Origin: Dipteris shenzhenensis
Lineage: Eukaryota; Polypodiophyta; Polypodiopsida; Gleicheniales
NCBI GenBank assembly: GCA_047967505.1
Contig: CM106540.1
Length of the DNA: 64,000 nucleotides
Strand: one strand, 5' to 3'
Shown here in pieces: positions 46,700 to 58,382 of this stretch (position 1 is its first letter; the number at the start of each line of letters is the position of its first letter). The notes beneath the pieces were generated by a model, which was not told where the DNA came from, searched no databases, and worked only from the letters and a program-made list of their open reading frames with translations. Position numbers and translations under genes: made by a program.

Positions 46700-47230
46700 A
46701 CACACAAAATAGAATGAGAAAAATAAGGAATGCATTCTTGCATAAGTTAGCAAGTGAGTGCTAAGCTTGCATTCTTTATCACACTATCATTGCCACTACA
46801 CAAAACATAAAGAGAATTCCAATTTATTAATATAAACGAGCCAAAACAATAGAGCATTAATATTAAAAAGAAATCATCAACTCCAAAAGATAGGTGGCGA
46901 TTCCACAAACATAGCATGTGACACAATCATTGACAAGTACATCAAGCGCAAACGATGGAGGGCATTTGCCTTGCATCTTTTCTTCAGAATACAATCACTC
47001 AAATGGCACTTGTAAGAACATGCAACTCAAAGATTATAAGGTTTTTGAAATTTAATAAAGTGAATGATCCAAACAACTACTTTAGAGAACAACTATTGCT
47101 ATATTCTACATTCAAGAATGATGAGTTCCAACCTCTAAAACAATTCGGCAAATGGAAAGATGCTTATTAGGTACAACAATCAATTATACTCCAAAGCAAA
47201 GACATGCTAACCTTCAATTATGACTATTTG
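46700..47230 (+). pseudogene. Helitron linker between Rep and helicase
   Basis: Frames read NAFLHKLAS, GGDSTNIACDTIIDKYIKRK, GICLASFLQN and KIIRFLKFNKVNDPNNYFRE followed by QLLLYSTFKNDEFQPL, the order seen before the helicase in Helitron polyproteins (IDKY..RP, YR...L.LF.PWRNE). The element ends here; no helicase motif follows. Confidence 0.75.
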
Positions 47231-49405
47231 TATGCTATATGGGCTGACTAATTCTCCTACCAATAGATCTGACTTTCTTTGAAAGTAGGGTAGATCTCTC
47301 TCTCTCTTTCTCTCTCACACACACACACACACACACATTTACTATCCCTTCCTCCATTGGTTTTACCACTTGCTCATTAGAGCTCCCCTCGACAACCTCC
47401 CTTAATTTTCCTAAATTCTTTTCCCTCAAACTCCCTTATTCTCCCCTTAAATTTTTTCCCCCTTTTTTAAAAGTAATTTTCCCTAATATTATGTTTTTTA
47501 TTTTTAATCAGTTCTTATCTCTCTTTATTTTTCCTTAAAATGCCTTCAAAAAAAGAAAAAAATCTCTACCCTGTTCTTTCCTAATTCTCCTTAAAAAACC
47601 CCCTAAAAACTCTCCCACTTCTTCCTACACCTCTTCCCTAATTTTCCTTTTTTCCTGAGTTTTCTAATTTATTTTTCCTATTTTTAATCTAATTTTCTTA
47701 AAAATTTCTTAATTTTCCCCCTATCTCCATTAGTGTTGCCACTTGCTCATTAGAGCTCCCCTCAACAACCCCCCTTAAAATCCCTAATTTCTTTCCCCTC
47801 AAACTCCCTTATTCTCCCCTTATTTTCTCCCTAATTTAACTCTATCTCTCGCTCTCTCTCTCTCTGATTTTTTATTAAGTTTTCCTTAATTTCTCCTTAA
47901 TTTTCATTGTATTTTCTTTAAATTTCCTTTTTTCTTAAGTATTTCATATATTTTTTAAATATATACATTTTTTTCAATTCTTTTCACTTTTTCTAATTAG
48001 TTTCTTTAACTTTTCGCTCTATTTATTTCATGATGTTTTCAAAATTTTCCTCATTTTCCTATTTACTTCTCCTTTTTTTAAATATTTTTTCCTAATCTCT
48101 TCTATTTGTTTGCTTTTGTTACCTTTTTTAACCGTTGTCTAATTTTTTTTCTAACCCCCTTGTTTTAATCTAGTCCTAACCCCTTTAACTAAAACTATGC
48201 CTACACTACACTAACTACCTAACCTAACCTTCGAACCACCCTTGACTCCCTAAACTTCCCCCGCCAAACTGACTACACTTCTACCTAACTACACTAACTA
48301 ACAAACTAGCCAAAACTTCCTCTCTCTCTTTGTTGCTCTCTACAACCCCCCCGCCTAACCTTTCCTCTCCCGACCACCTTACCTAGCCTTTATAAATTCC
48401 TCCTTCCACTCATCTTCTCCCACTCCGATTTCTTGCAAAATCTCTCCGCAGTCCCCAACCCCATCTTCATCGTTCTATTACCTTGTACCCTCGCCTTCCT
48501 TGCTGTCTGCGTCGCTACAACCTCCTACCTCAGTGCTGTGCTTCTCATCTTGCACCAACATATTAAAGTCCCTATGGCCCTCTGCCTTTGCACATGTCGA
48601 ATGGAGTTCTGCCCCCTTGCCCTGTGTTACCCACCGCACATACCTATCATTGGGTTGTGACTCTTTTCCCTGACTGCACCGTCACTCCTACCTTTGCACA
48701 GTCTGATGTTACTGCAGCATGCCCGCTTCCTGACAACCTACGCCTCACCCCTCACAGGTCCTTTTTCATTTTTCCCTTTTTAGTCCCCTTTCCTTTAATC
48801 CCTCTTTTTAACCCCCCTTTTTAGTCCCCTCTCTTCTCTTAATTTTCAATACTTCAAACTTATCCCCCCCCTCTAAGTATGCACTACTTCTACCCCGTTC
48901 TTTCCATTGCCCTCATTCCCTAACCTTTCCGTATTATACTCTCAGTAATCCCCCCCCCACCCTTACGTGGTTATTATCCCACTAGCAAAAATTGGGTTTT
49001 TTCTCCCAAATTTTTGTGCTTGATAATAACCTTAATATTTTCAAGTTTATTTCATTTATTCAAAGTTTGGTTGTTTAAGTGTTTTCTTTTGACTTGTTTC
49101 CCTTAACCTCCTCATTATTTATAATTTCTTAAATTACCTTTTTCAAACTTCTAAAATTTCCTTCCTTTCTTAAATGCTCTAAGGTTTTAGAGTCATTTCC
49201 ACTTTCACGTTTATTACCCCTAGTCTTAAATTCAATTTATTACTCCGATTATTTCTCATGTTAACCTTCATTGTTAAAGATACCCTAATCCTTTACTAAA
49301 AAGTGCTCCAACTTTTAAATTCTCCTCCAACCTTTTACCTTCTTCTCCCTCCTTTAAAGCATAATTTCAAATTTTAGCTTTTTAAGTTCATTGTGTGAGC
49401 AACTA

Positions 49406-49735
49406 TTTTTATTGTGATCCCGATAACAAGGGAGGGGTGTCTATGACACCTGTCTTCCCAACCAAGTTAAAATATGATTTTTATCATTTTTCTTGTTGGA
49501 TGGTGGCAGGTAGGCAGACTCCCCTCTTCAATAAAAGTGATGCTACCATCGACTTATCAAAGCACTGCTCCTCACATTTCCTCTTTTAGAAAAAATTGTT
49601 CATCCTTTAATGATGCTACTCCATTTTTTGTGGATGTTTATTGCAAAGTTTATCTATTAAACATTTCTCTTTCCTACTCCAAATTTGTCTACTCTTCACT
49701 ATAGAAAGGGGTGTTATTAATGTCTACTACACACA
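49406..49735 (+). repeat. Repeat R, copy 1
   Basis: A 330-bp segment beginning near GTGATCCCGATAACAAGGG and ending in an AC microsatellite. It contains TGTTGGATGGTGGCAGGTAG. A copy with good similarity lies 2,495 bp downstream. Confidence 0.88.
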
Positions 49736-50006
49736 CACACACATACTATTCTCATTTTATCTTTTATCCTTGCATTTTACCTTTCTCTCCTTTATAACAT
49801 CCTTTGACAACTCCTTTTAAAACTACCTCTCCCCCTACCCTTTCCTCCCCCCCGTTGTTTTTCCTAATCTCTCTCTCTCTCTACATCCATCTCTCTCTAC
49901 CCTCTCCTTGTGTCTCTCTACCATCTCTCTCTCTCTCTCCCCCCCCTACCCCCTTCCTCTCTCTCTCTACATCTTTCTCTCTCTACCCTTTGCTTATCTC
50001 TCTCTA

Positions 50007-50044
<38 letters not shown>

Positions 50045-50467
50045 TGTCTCTTCTTTTCTTTCCCAATAACCCCCTTCTTTCTTCTTCCACAAAACCCTCC
50101 CTATTTCACCTAATTAACCCCCTCTACTAAGTATTAATTCTAATCTTTTTCCTAAATTTTCTTAAGTCTCTTTCAAAACCCCCTTTTTCCTCCTTTATTA
50201 TTATTTGGTACTGTCCTTCCCCCCCCTTGTTTTTCCTAGTCTCTCTCTCTATACACCCATCTCTCTCTACCCTCTCTCTCTCTACCCTCTGCTTATCTCT
50301 CTCTCTCTCTCTCTCATCTGTTCTTTTCTTTCCCAATAACCCCCTTCTTTCTTCTTCCCAAAACCCCCCCATTTTACCTATTCACCCCCTATTTTACCAA
50401 ACTCCCCTACTCCCCTCCTTGCTTTCTCAAAAACTATGGTCCATTCTCTCCCTCGCTGCTCTCTCTC

Positions 50468-50504
<37 letters not shown>

Positions 50505-51901
50505 AACCCCTAATTACTATCTAACTACTTTCCCTAAACTAATCTCTAACTGCAACCCCAAACTAAACCCTAACTACTTACAAACTAACCCTTTGCCAAA
50601 CTCAACTAATTATTCTCCACCACCCAACTAATGTCTTTTTAACTTCACTGACTGCCTGCCACTCGACGTTCGACTCACCCTATCTACATCTATGTATTCC
50701 CATGCTTATCCCTTGCAAAAACTAGCTACTCTATGCACTATGCTATCCCATCGTTCGCCATTATCCTTTAGCACAGATCTCTTCTCCACTAATCCACCCT
50801 CGTGGTTTCTAAGCTGAGTTTCACTGTGCGCCTCACAACTACCTCCCCATGACCCCTTGGCTATCCCGCTGCCCCGACTGTCCTGCTGCCACTACCCGTG
50901 CTGAGCCCCCTTCTAACCTCCTTTAGAAGCCCTCTCTTTGGCACCCATGCCCATTGCAGACAGATTGCTTGTGAGCCTATGCTTCTTCTTGTACATCAAC
51001 TTCTTCGACTACTCTTCTCCCCAAACCTCGATTGTGTGCTGCTGTTTCATCTGTCGGCCTGCCCTTCCTCACTCTCTCTCCTGGTTGTCTCCCAAATCGT
51101 CACCGTCTCCAAGGACTCGGCCATCATGAACATTGGACTCATGTTTTTTATTCTTTCCTTCTTTTTTACCCCCCTTTATCACTTCTTGGTTTCTTTCTTA
51201 CACGTTAATACACCCCCTCTATTTTTCTTTCTACGTCACTATTCCTTCCTTTAAACCCCACCTTCTAATTTCCCCCTCCTCTCCATTGATATTTTGGCTA
51301 TTATTCCCCTTGCTCTATAGTTTTATCTTCCTTCCCCCCTTGCCCTCTCTTCCCTCCCCCTTCTATATCTAATTAAACCCCCTTATTTTTCCCTTTAGGT
51401 TTCTCCCCTCATATCTCCCCTTTAAACTTTCCCTTGAAAGTTTTTTTCCCCATTTATGATCTCCCTCTTTAAAACACTCCACCCTCTATGTCCTTTATTA
51501 AATATTTTTTACACTTCCCCTTCCCCTCCATTTTTTAGCCCACCATATTTATGCAAGATGGTTCACCCCACTCCATAATCTATAAAACCTTTTTCCCTCC
51601 CCCTTCTCTACCTATTTAAATTCCCTTCATTCCCTTTATGTTTTTCCTTATATTTTTCCCTTTAAAAATTCCCTTCAAAGTTTCCCTTCATAATTTCTCT
51701 CATATAATACTCCACCCTCCATGATTTTATTACTTCGATTAATTATTTTCTATTACACCTCCTTCCCCCTCTAGGTTTACACCAAGTTGGTTTACCCCAC
51801 CACATTCACTTCAAATTGGCTCACCCTCTTCCATTATCTATAAACCCTTATTCTTTCATTTATTCTACATTGAGCTTTTTAACTTTATGGTTATGCTTCT
51901 A

Positions 51902-52232
51902 ATTTATTGTGACCTCGATAACAAGGGAGGGGTGTTTATGGCACCTGTCTTCCCAATCAAAGTTAAGCCGGTTCTCACCATGTTTTCTTGTTGGATGGTG
52001 GCAGGTAGGCAGACTCCCCTCTTCAATAAAAGTGATGCTGCCATCAACTTATCAAAGCTCTACTGCACACATTTCCTCTTTTTAAAAATAATTGTTCATC
52101 CTTTAATTGATGCTACTTCATTTTTTACGGATGTTTATTGCAAAGTTTATCTGTTAAACATTTCTCTTTCCTACTCCAAATTTGTCTACTCTTCACTATG
52201 GAAAGGGGTGCTATTAATGTCTACTACACACA
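51902..52232 (+). repeat. Repeat R, copy 2
   Basis: Second copy of repeat R, collinear with copy 1, also ending in an AC microsatellite. The predicted peptides differ mainly by non-synonymous changes, so it is unlikely to be coding. Confidence 0.88.
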
Positions 52233-52600
52233 CACACACACACAAACTTCCTATTCTTTCCCCCCTTTATACTTACTGTACATTTTTCCCTTCCCCCCTT
52301 CCCCCCCCCCTCTTTTATATTCAACTTATTTCCCCTTTAACATTCATTCTTCCCCCCTTTTTTTCCCCTTCCAATTTAAATTTCCTGCCTTTCAATATCC
52401 TAATTTAAAATTTCATCTCGAAATCCCCCCTTATTTTCTCCAATTTAACCATTTATTTTTCCCTTTATTTACTATCCTTAATTCCTTTTAGTTTCTCTAT
52501 TAAATTTTCATCTACTTTTCTAAAAACTTCATGTTCTTTTTTCTCTTTAAACTCTATAATCTTTAATTTTTAATTAAAAAAAAACTCTACCTAACTTTAT

Positions 52601-53389
52601 CCTACAGCAGAATAGGTCTAATTAGAAGCTATACTAATGCATTTTCCTAATTGAAATTAGCCTAAATACACTCTTCTAAACTACCCTTTAATTCCTGCCA
52701 TGGTCGTGACTGCTCGTTTCTAGCTCCCACCCCCGACTCTCCTATCCACGATTCTCCCAGCCTCATCATTGCTTCTCTACCCTCCACCCCTACATGCTAC
52801 CTCTGCTCGCTGGCGCTACCTCCCTGGCTCCTCTAGTCTCACTACCTCTGCCTCATCATTCCACCCCCATCCCGCGCGGCTGACGAGTGCACCTCCAAAT
52901 CCTCCCTACACACGGCCGCCTCCCTTTACTGCTCATAACTGAAAGCTAAAGTGTTGAGCCTCTACAATAACAGCAACAAAGGGAGATAGTTAATGCAGTA
53001 AAAGGCCACATAAAGTCCATGACAGTTACTCCAGGGGTATTAAAGTAGTTATAGAGGGCACTGAAATATCCAAATGAGTGTTAAAGTTGAAGAGTCAAAA
53101 TACACGAGACTGTGCATTCTTTTACTAAGTAAAGATTGGATCACCCATTAATTTTTGCATGGGTGTGACATAGAAGCTGCCAATTTGCAAATCGAAATTT
53201 TTTAAGGTTGGTGATTGTTGAAACTTTCAAAATGATCATCAAATTTGCATGGAACCAATGCAATGTATTTTATCGATTGTCTAACTGTGATGTGGTCTCG
53301 ATGTGGTTTCATGGACTACCATGATCTTGGGATATGCCAAGCAAGAAGATGGGATGTTGACTTTTGAATTAAATAACTAATCCACTGAG
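52601..53389. other. Unassigned DNA
   Basis: A pyrimidine-rich stretch to about 52930 followed by ordinary AT-rich DNA. No gene seen. Confidence 0.4.
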
Positions 53390-53953
53390 GCTGGAGAGAG
53401 GAGCGAGAGGCTGGAGAGACCACAAAGAGGCTACGCGGAGAGGCGCAAAGAGGTTGGAGGGAATGATTAGCAGAGAGGCTCAGAGAGACCAATAGAGAGG
53501 TTGCGTAGAGAGGAATGATCATGGACAGCGCGAATAGCAGGGGCACAAAGCTTGCTGTGGCCACATGGCATCACACAGTGAGAGGTGGTTCTTGGAAAGG
53601 TGTAAACAGCTGGAGAGACCACGTGCTGACGCGAGGCTATACGACCGAACAAAGAGAATGAATCCAGCGCAGAGAGGTGCTGGCATGGGTAAAGATGCAG
53701 GAATGTGGCGCAGAGAGGCTGGAGGGACCACAGAGGGGCTGCACAAAGAGGCGCAAAGAGGTTGGAGGGAATGCTCAGCAGAGAGGCATAGAGAGGCTGC
53801 GTAGAGAGGAATGATCGTGGAAAGCACGGGCAGCAGGGGCACGCAACTTGCTGTGGCCACATGGCATCACGCAGTGAGAGATGGTTCTTGAAAAGGTGTA
53901 GATGGCTGGAGAGACCACGTGGTGACATGAGGCTATACTATTGAACAGAGACA
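53390..53953. repeat. 308-bp tandem duplication, first pair
   Basis: Two copies share GCGCAAAGAGGTTGGAGGGA at 53443 and 53751 and continue through CTTGCTGTGGCCACATGGCA. Copies differ at many positions. Open frames on the minus strand come from the repeat. Confidence 0.85.
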
Positions 53954-53987
53954 ACGAATCCGACGTGGACATGTGGTAATTGTGGAC

Positions 53988-54229
53988 TGGCACTGCGAGA
54001 ATGCGACATGGACAGCATGCGTAGGTGGGGCAGCCAAACAGACTCGACTCAAAAGAGTAAATGTCAGGCCATGTGGTGGCCACGTGGAGGAGAAATAGAG
54101 TGTAGAGAGAGGTAGATAAGGAGTGATTGGGCACGGCTGATGGGAGACTGGCACACTACAAGATGCCGACACATGACGGATGGAGGCCATGTCATGGGTT
54201 TCATGCAGGGGGTGCATGAAGCACACAGA

Positions 54230-54298
<69 letters not shown>

Positions 54299-54540
54299 CA
54301 CTGCGAGAATGCGATATAGGCAACACACATAGGTGGGGTAGCCATACAGACCCAACTCAGAGGAGTAAATGTCAGGCCACATGGCAGCCATGTGGAGGAG
54401 GGACAGAGCATAGAGAGAGGTAGATAAGGAGTGACTGGGCACGGCCGACGGGAGACTGGCGCACTATGAGATGCCGACACATGAGATGGATGGAGGCCAC
54501 ATCATGGGTTGCATGCAAGGGGTGCACGAAGCACACGTAG

Positions 54541-54545
<5 letters not shown>
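53988..54545. repeat. 308-bp tandem duplication, second pair, ending in GA repeats
   Basis: Copies begin GCACTGCGAGAATGCGA at 53990 and 54298 and both end in a GA microsatellite (54235-54296 is a long AG run). The microsatellite was therefore duplicated with the unit. The offset equals that of the neighbouring pair. Confidence 0.85.
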
Positions 54546-54575
<30 letters not shown>

Positions 54576-54641
54576 GGGGAGGAGAGAAAGAGAGAGAGAT
54601 AGGAGAGAGAGAGAGAGGATAGGGGGGAGAGAGAAAGAGAG

Positions 54642-54693
<52 letters not shown>

Positions 54694-54719
54694 GGGGGGG
54701 AGGAGAGAGAGAGAGAAGA

Positions 54720-54772
<53 letters not shown>

Positions 54773-54870
54773 GGAGTGAGGGAGGGCGGGAGGGAGGCAG
54801 GGAGAGAGAAAGAGAGAGAGAGAGAGAGGGGTGGGGGGGGGGAGACAAAGAAAGAGATGCAGGAGAGAGA
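54541..54870 (+). repeat. Purine-rich compound microsatellite
   Basis: GA runs, G runs, and a TG/TA segment (about 54640-54672) alternate. The plus strand is nearly all purine elsewhere. Reading frames in this stretch are low-complexity artefacts. Confidence 0.9.
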
Positions 54871-54899
54871 GGATAGGGGGGGGGGGAGAAAAAGAGATG

Positions 54900-55190
54900 T
54901 GTGAGGGAGGGGAGGGTAGGGGCGGATGGAGATAAGCTTTTTTGGGTCTTTAGAGGAGCTCATTGTGTAGAATGTGGACATAAATGCCACAAGCTTGGGA
55001 TCCATATGTGGAGGATCTCACTCTATGAGGGAGATGAGGGTCGGGGCGAATGGAGATAAACTTTTTTGGGTCTTTAGAGGAGCTCACTGTGCAGAATGTG
55101 GACATGAATTCTACAAGCTTGGGCTCCATTGTCACCAACATGACATGCTTTGAGGGAGGTTGATGTAGGATGCAGGTGGATAGATCCAGC
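54900..55190. repeat. 124-bp direct duplication
   Basis: A unit with TTTTTTGGGTCTTTAGAGGA recurs with an offset of 124 bp (GGAGATAA at 54928 and 55052). It is followed by ordinary DNA. Confidence 0.82.
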
Positions 55191-57839
55191 AAGCTAACTA
55201 ATGGAAAGGTTGAGTATTGATAATGATTAAAAGGAGCAAATGGTGGAATCGGATCAAATCAAATGAAGTGCAATAAATCCATGGTGACGACTTGCAAGCG
55301 AATTGTCCTAAAAAGATATTCCCCATTACACACCTCCTCCACATTGTCTAGAACACATGCCAGGGGTCGTCTACTATTCCATGCCCTTTACCAGCCTTTT
55401 ACCTGGCTGACCATAAATCCATAGCCAAGAAATGGCAAGGGTAAATTAAATGCCATTTAGGAACCCTAGGAGAAACAAACTCTTTTTATAGAACATTGAC
55501 AATGGCCTTGAGTTTTTTACACATGCAAGAGGAAGGGAGGGATTCCACTCCAAGGCCAATTTGGAGGTATACTATGTCTTACATGCTATTTGGGTCTTAA
55601 GGTTTTAAATATTTACACTTTTGAGCCATTAGCATGGATGGAAGGGTATGGAACTACAAAGAAGAGATGTAGCGAAGATGAGCTTTTGAAAATTCCACAA
55701 TGGAGGGCAAGAGAAATGAAAGTTGGAAAGGATAATCTCCTTGCAAACAGTACATGTGAATGGATTGGTTGCCAAGAGAAGCAAATTTAATGCTTTTCTT
55801 GCTAGCTCCCGAGCCATGGAGGCAGAGGACTAGATAGCAATTCCCTTCCAGTGAAAGAGAGGTAATGGATGCAAGATTTTGGAGCTCATTTAGGAGTTTG
55901 CAAGCACATTGATTGTATGCAAGCTCGATGATTTGCAAGTTCAAAATACATTGTGAATTGCAATTGGTATACCAATAAACAAGGTTAAGCGTGAGCCTCT
56001 ATGCAGCAAGCAAACATCAACAAGTGAGGAGTTGAAGGAGGATCATCTTGCTCCTCAATCCTCCTTCTCCTTCCATTTTTTTTGCAAGGGATGATGCTAT
56101 AATGGAGATAAGAGAGAAAAAGAAGAGGGGCGATGCTATATGGGAATGATGCTACAATGTAAAGATTAGAGAGAAAAAATAGAGAGACGCACAAACCCAC
56201 AGCTTGCTAATCCTTCGCTTTTGAATTATTGTACAAGTGAAAATTCTTAAATATGTGTGTGTATGCACGCGCGCATGTATGTATATGTTTTTCACAATTT
56301 TTCTTAAAATTTCTAAAGTTCGAGATTTATAAATGAAACCTTAAATTTTATTAAAGGTAATCTATGATCACAACCTTGAGACTCAGCGGAGTGGGTCTCT
56401 AGCTCGTCGTAGACGGGTCAGGTTACTCATGATTTTAATTGGCCATCGATTCTTCTATGTCCCATTACCTTCTTGATTTTATTTTTCTCTACTGTGCACA
56501 CAACATTTCTCTAATGCTGGTCATCAAGGACAATTCAGGAGGAAATGTTGTTGTCAAATAGGCATGTGTAGACATGGTTTTTCCTAAGCAATATTTACTT
56601 GTATGGTAGTAGTCTAGTATTTTTGTTATGCCCCAACTTTTCTCTCTTACCGAAAGAAAAAAATGCTATTGTATCGAGTTGTTTATTGGTTGATCCTTGT
56701 ATCATCGCTTATGGAGAAGTTTTGCCTACAACCAATTGGGTCATTATTTCTAGAGCTGCTACCAAAGGGCTGCTTGCATCATCGTTCTTTTTAAAGGGAT
56801 TGTTGAATTGAGGTACTTGCTTTCTTTGGAAGAGAAATCTACCACTCTATTATCGCTTTGAATTTCTATATTTAATCCAAGCCTGGCTATTTTTTGCATC
56901 GTTAACTTCAAAAATCAATCTTGGTTACCCCAAATCAGTGAATATATTAATTCAGCATAGGATTACTTTGCCCCAATTCTTACCCTTGTCACAATTAGAC
57001 TCACAGGGGATTACAATTCTATAGAGGCCAACTGTTAGATGGGCGATGCACAATTGGAGCTCTGTTATAACTATTTGTAAATTTTTGGATAATAGCACAT
57101 AGTGGGACAATTTTATAAAATTTTGCTCATCGTCCATGAGTAGAAGACCTTCTTGAATGGCTTTTTTAAGGGGGCTATACATAGCCTACTTGAATTGTTT
57201 GACATGTACCTGCATTGGACCTAGACAAGGTACTATATGACTCAGTATAGAGGTTGGTGAGCCACGTGTTCATGGTCAAACCATGGGCGGTTGCAATGTA
57301 ACCAACTGTAGGATTGACTAAGACTCGATTACTTCCTTCCCTACTACATAAAAAGCCACTCGGGCAACTCCCAAGGTATCCCATTGCCTGTCAACATCTA
57401 GCATCCTTCGTCTAGATTGCCATCTAAGCTCAGCACTAGAGCGCACGGGTGGACAAAGCCACATTTGTGCCTATCTCTCTCTCTCTCTCTCTATTCGGTA
57501 TCATCAAATTCTCTCTATTGCACTTTCTCTTGCTCTCTGTCTCTTTGCCATGCTACATCCTTATAAGCATTGATGACCCCACAAAGATAGTTATATTTAA
57601 AATGCAATACTTTAGACAAAAGGTAGTTGTTGGCCAACCCATCGTTCTAAACACCATGAATCCCTTTAGTAGGGAAAACAAAATGACATGTTAAAAGATT
57701 ACGCAAGTGCTCAATGAATGATACCACATGGCAATGCAATGTTGAAAATTATTCATCCAATTTGCAAATGTAATTCTAGCAAAGAGGGTGTAATAACTTA
57801 ATTGACCGTGCAAGGATGGTAATGTACTTGGTTTTATAA

Positions 57840-57885
<46 letters not shown>

Positions 57886-57896
57886 ACGAAAAAAAA

Positions 57897-57930
<34 letters not shown>

Positions 57931-58163
57931 CGATGAGCTGGATGAATTGCAAATATTAATTTGTAGATCCACAAATTCCTTATTCGGCCCCGAAACTTGA
58001 AAACAAACTTATGTAGCGTCCATTTTCTATGTGTTAACGTAGAAGTTTACCTGGTGCGTTCCTCTCGTCAATTTTTGTGAGACTTGAACGATGTTAAGCT
58101 TATGGCATAGCAAGCATGCTCTCCTTTGGTTGTTTTTCTGTGTATTGTTGAGTTATTAGGTCG
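55191..58163. other. Unassigned intergenic DNA
   Basis: No gene recognised. CT repeats occur near 57475-57493, and GT/GA compound microsatellites at about 57841-57930, where the GT-GA block appears twice. Short frames have no family motif. Confidence 0.5.
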
Positions 58164-58382
58164 TTGATTCAAGGATTCCATTCTTCGAAGTTGTTCTGTG
58201 TTAGTGCTCTCAGGCAATCCATGGCTATTCCCTATCCAAAATTCTCCTCTCTATCTACACAAATAGTCCATCCCAATGATGTAAGAAGAAGACCCAGGGT
58301 CCTCTTCCTTCCCCCTATTCCTCCTCTTACACATTTCTACTGGCATTGGCCTTGATCGATACCAGAATCACTTCCCAGTTTG

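Larger units (their letters stand above)
43612..47250 (+). mobile_element. Helitron relic
   Basis: The region reads, in order, an RPA-like OB fold, a pre-Rep region and a Helitron Rep-type domain followed by the linker before the helicase. The helicase itself (PIF1 type) is absent: the sequence changes to pyrimidine-rich DNA at about 47260. Helitrons move by rolling-circle replication using Rep and helicase. Multiple stops and frameshifts occur. The 5' TC and 3' hairpin-CTRR ends were not identified, so the limits are those of the protein similarity. Confidence 0.82.
47280..52600 (+). repeat. Pyrimidine-rich block built of nested duplications
   Basis: Almost the whole 5.3 kb is rich in C and T on the plus strand, with interspersed CT, AC and C-run simple repeats. 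Direct duplications nest inside it: about 47352-47462 and 47728-47836; 49845-50130 and 50215-50400; 51390-51595 and 51635-51850; and the larger pair 49406-49735 and 51902-52232. Open frames found here are serine/leucine/proline-rich artefacts. No gene is recognised. Its origin is unknown. Confidence 0.75.

Noticed and set aside
50510-50600. Telomere-like CCCTAA/AACCCTAA words
   Set aside because: Scattered and irregular, without a tandem seven-base array; fits the pyrimidine-rich background.
49804-50631. Open frames rich in serine, leucine and proline
   Set aside because: They are translations of CT-rich microsatellites and duplicated pyrimidine tracts; no codon bias or family motif.
51887-52408. 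173-codon frame over repeat R copy 2
   Set aside because: Copy 1 has a stop at the corresponding place and the differences between copies are mainly non-synonymous, so coding constraint is not supported.
54372-55005. Long minus-strand frames (up to 167 codons)
   Set aside because: They translate GA/CT microsatellites and the 308-bp duplication; low complexity in every frame.
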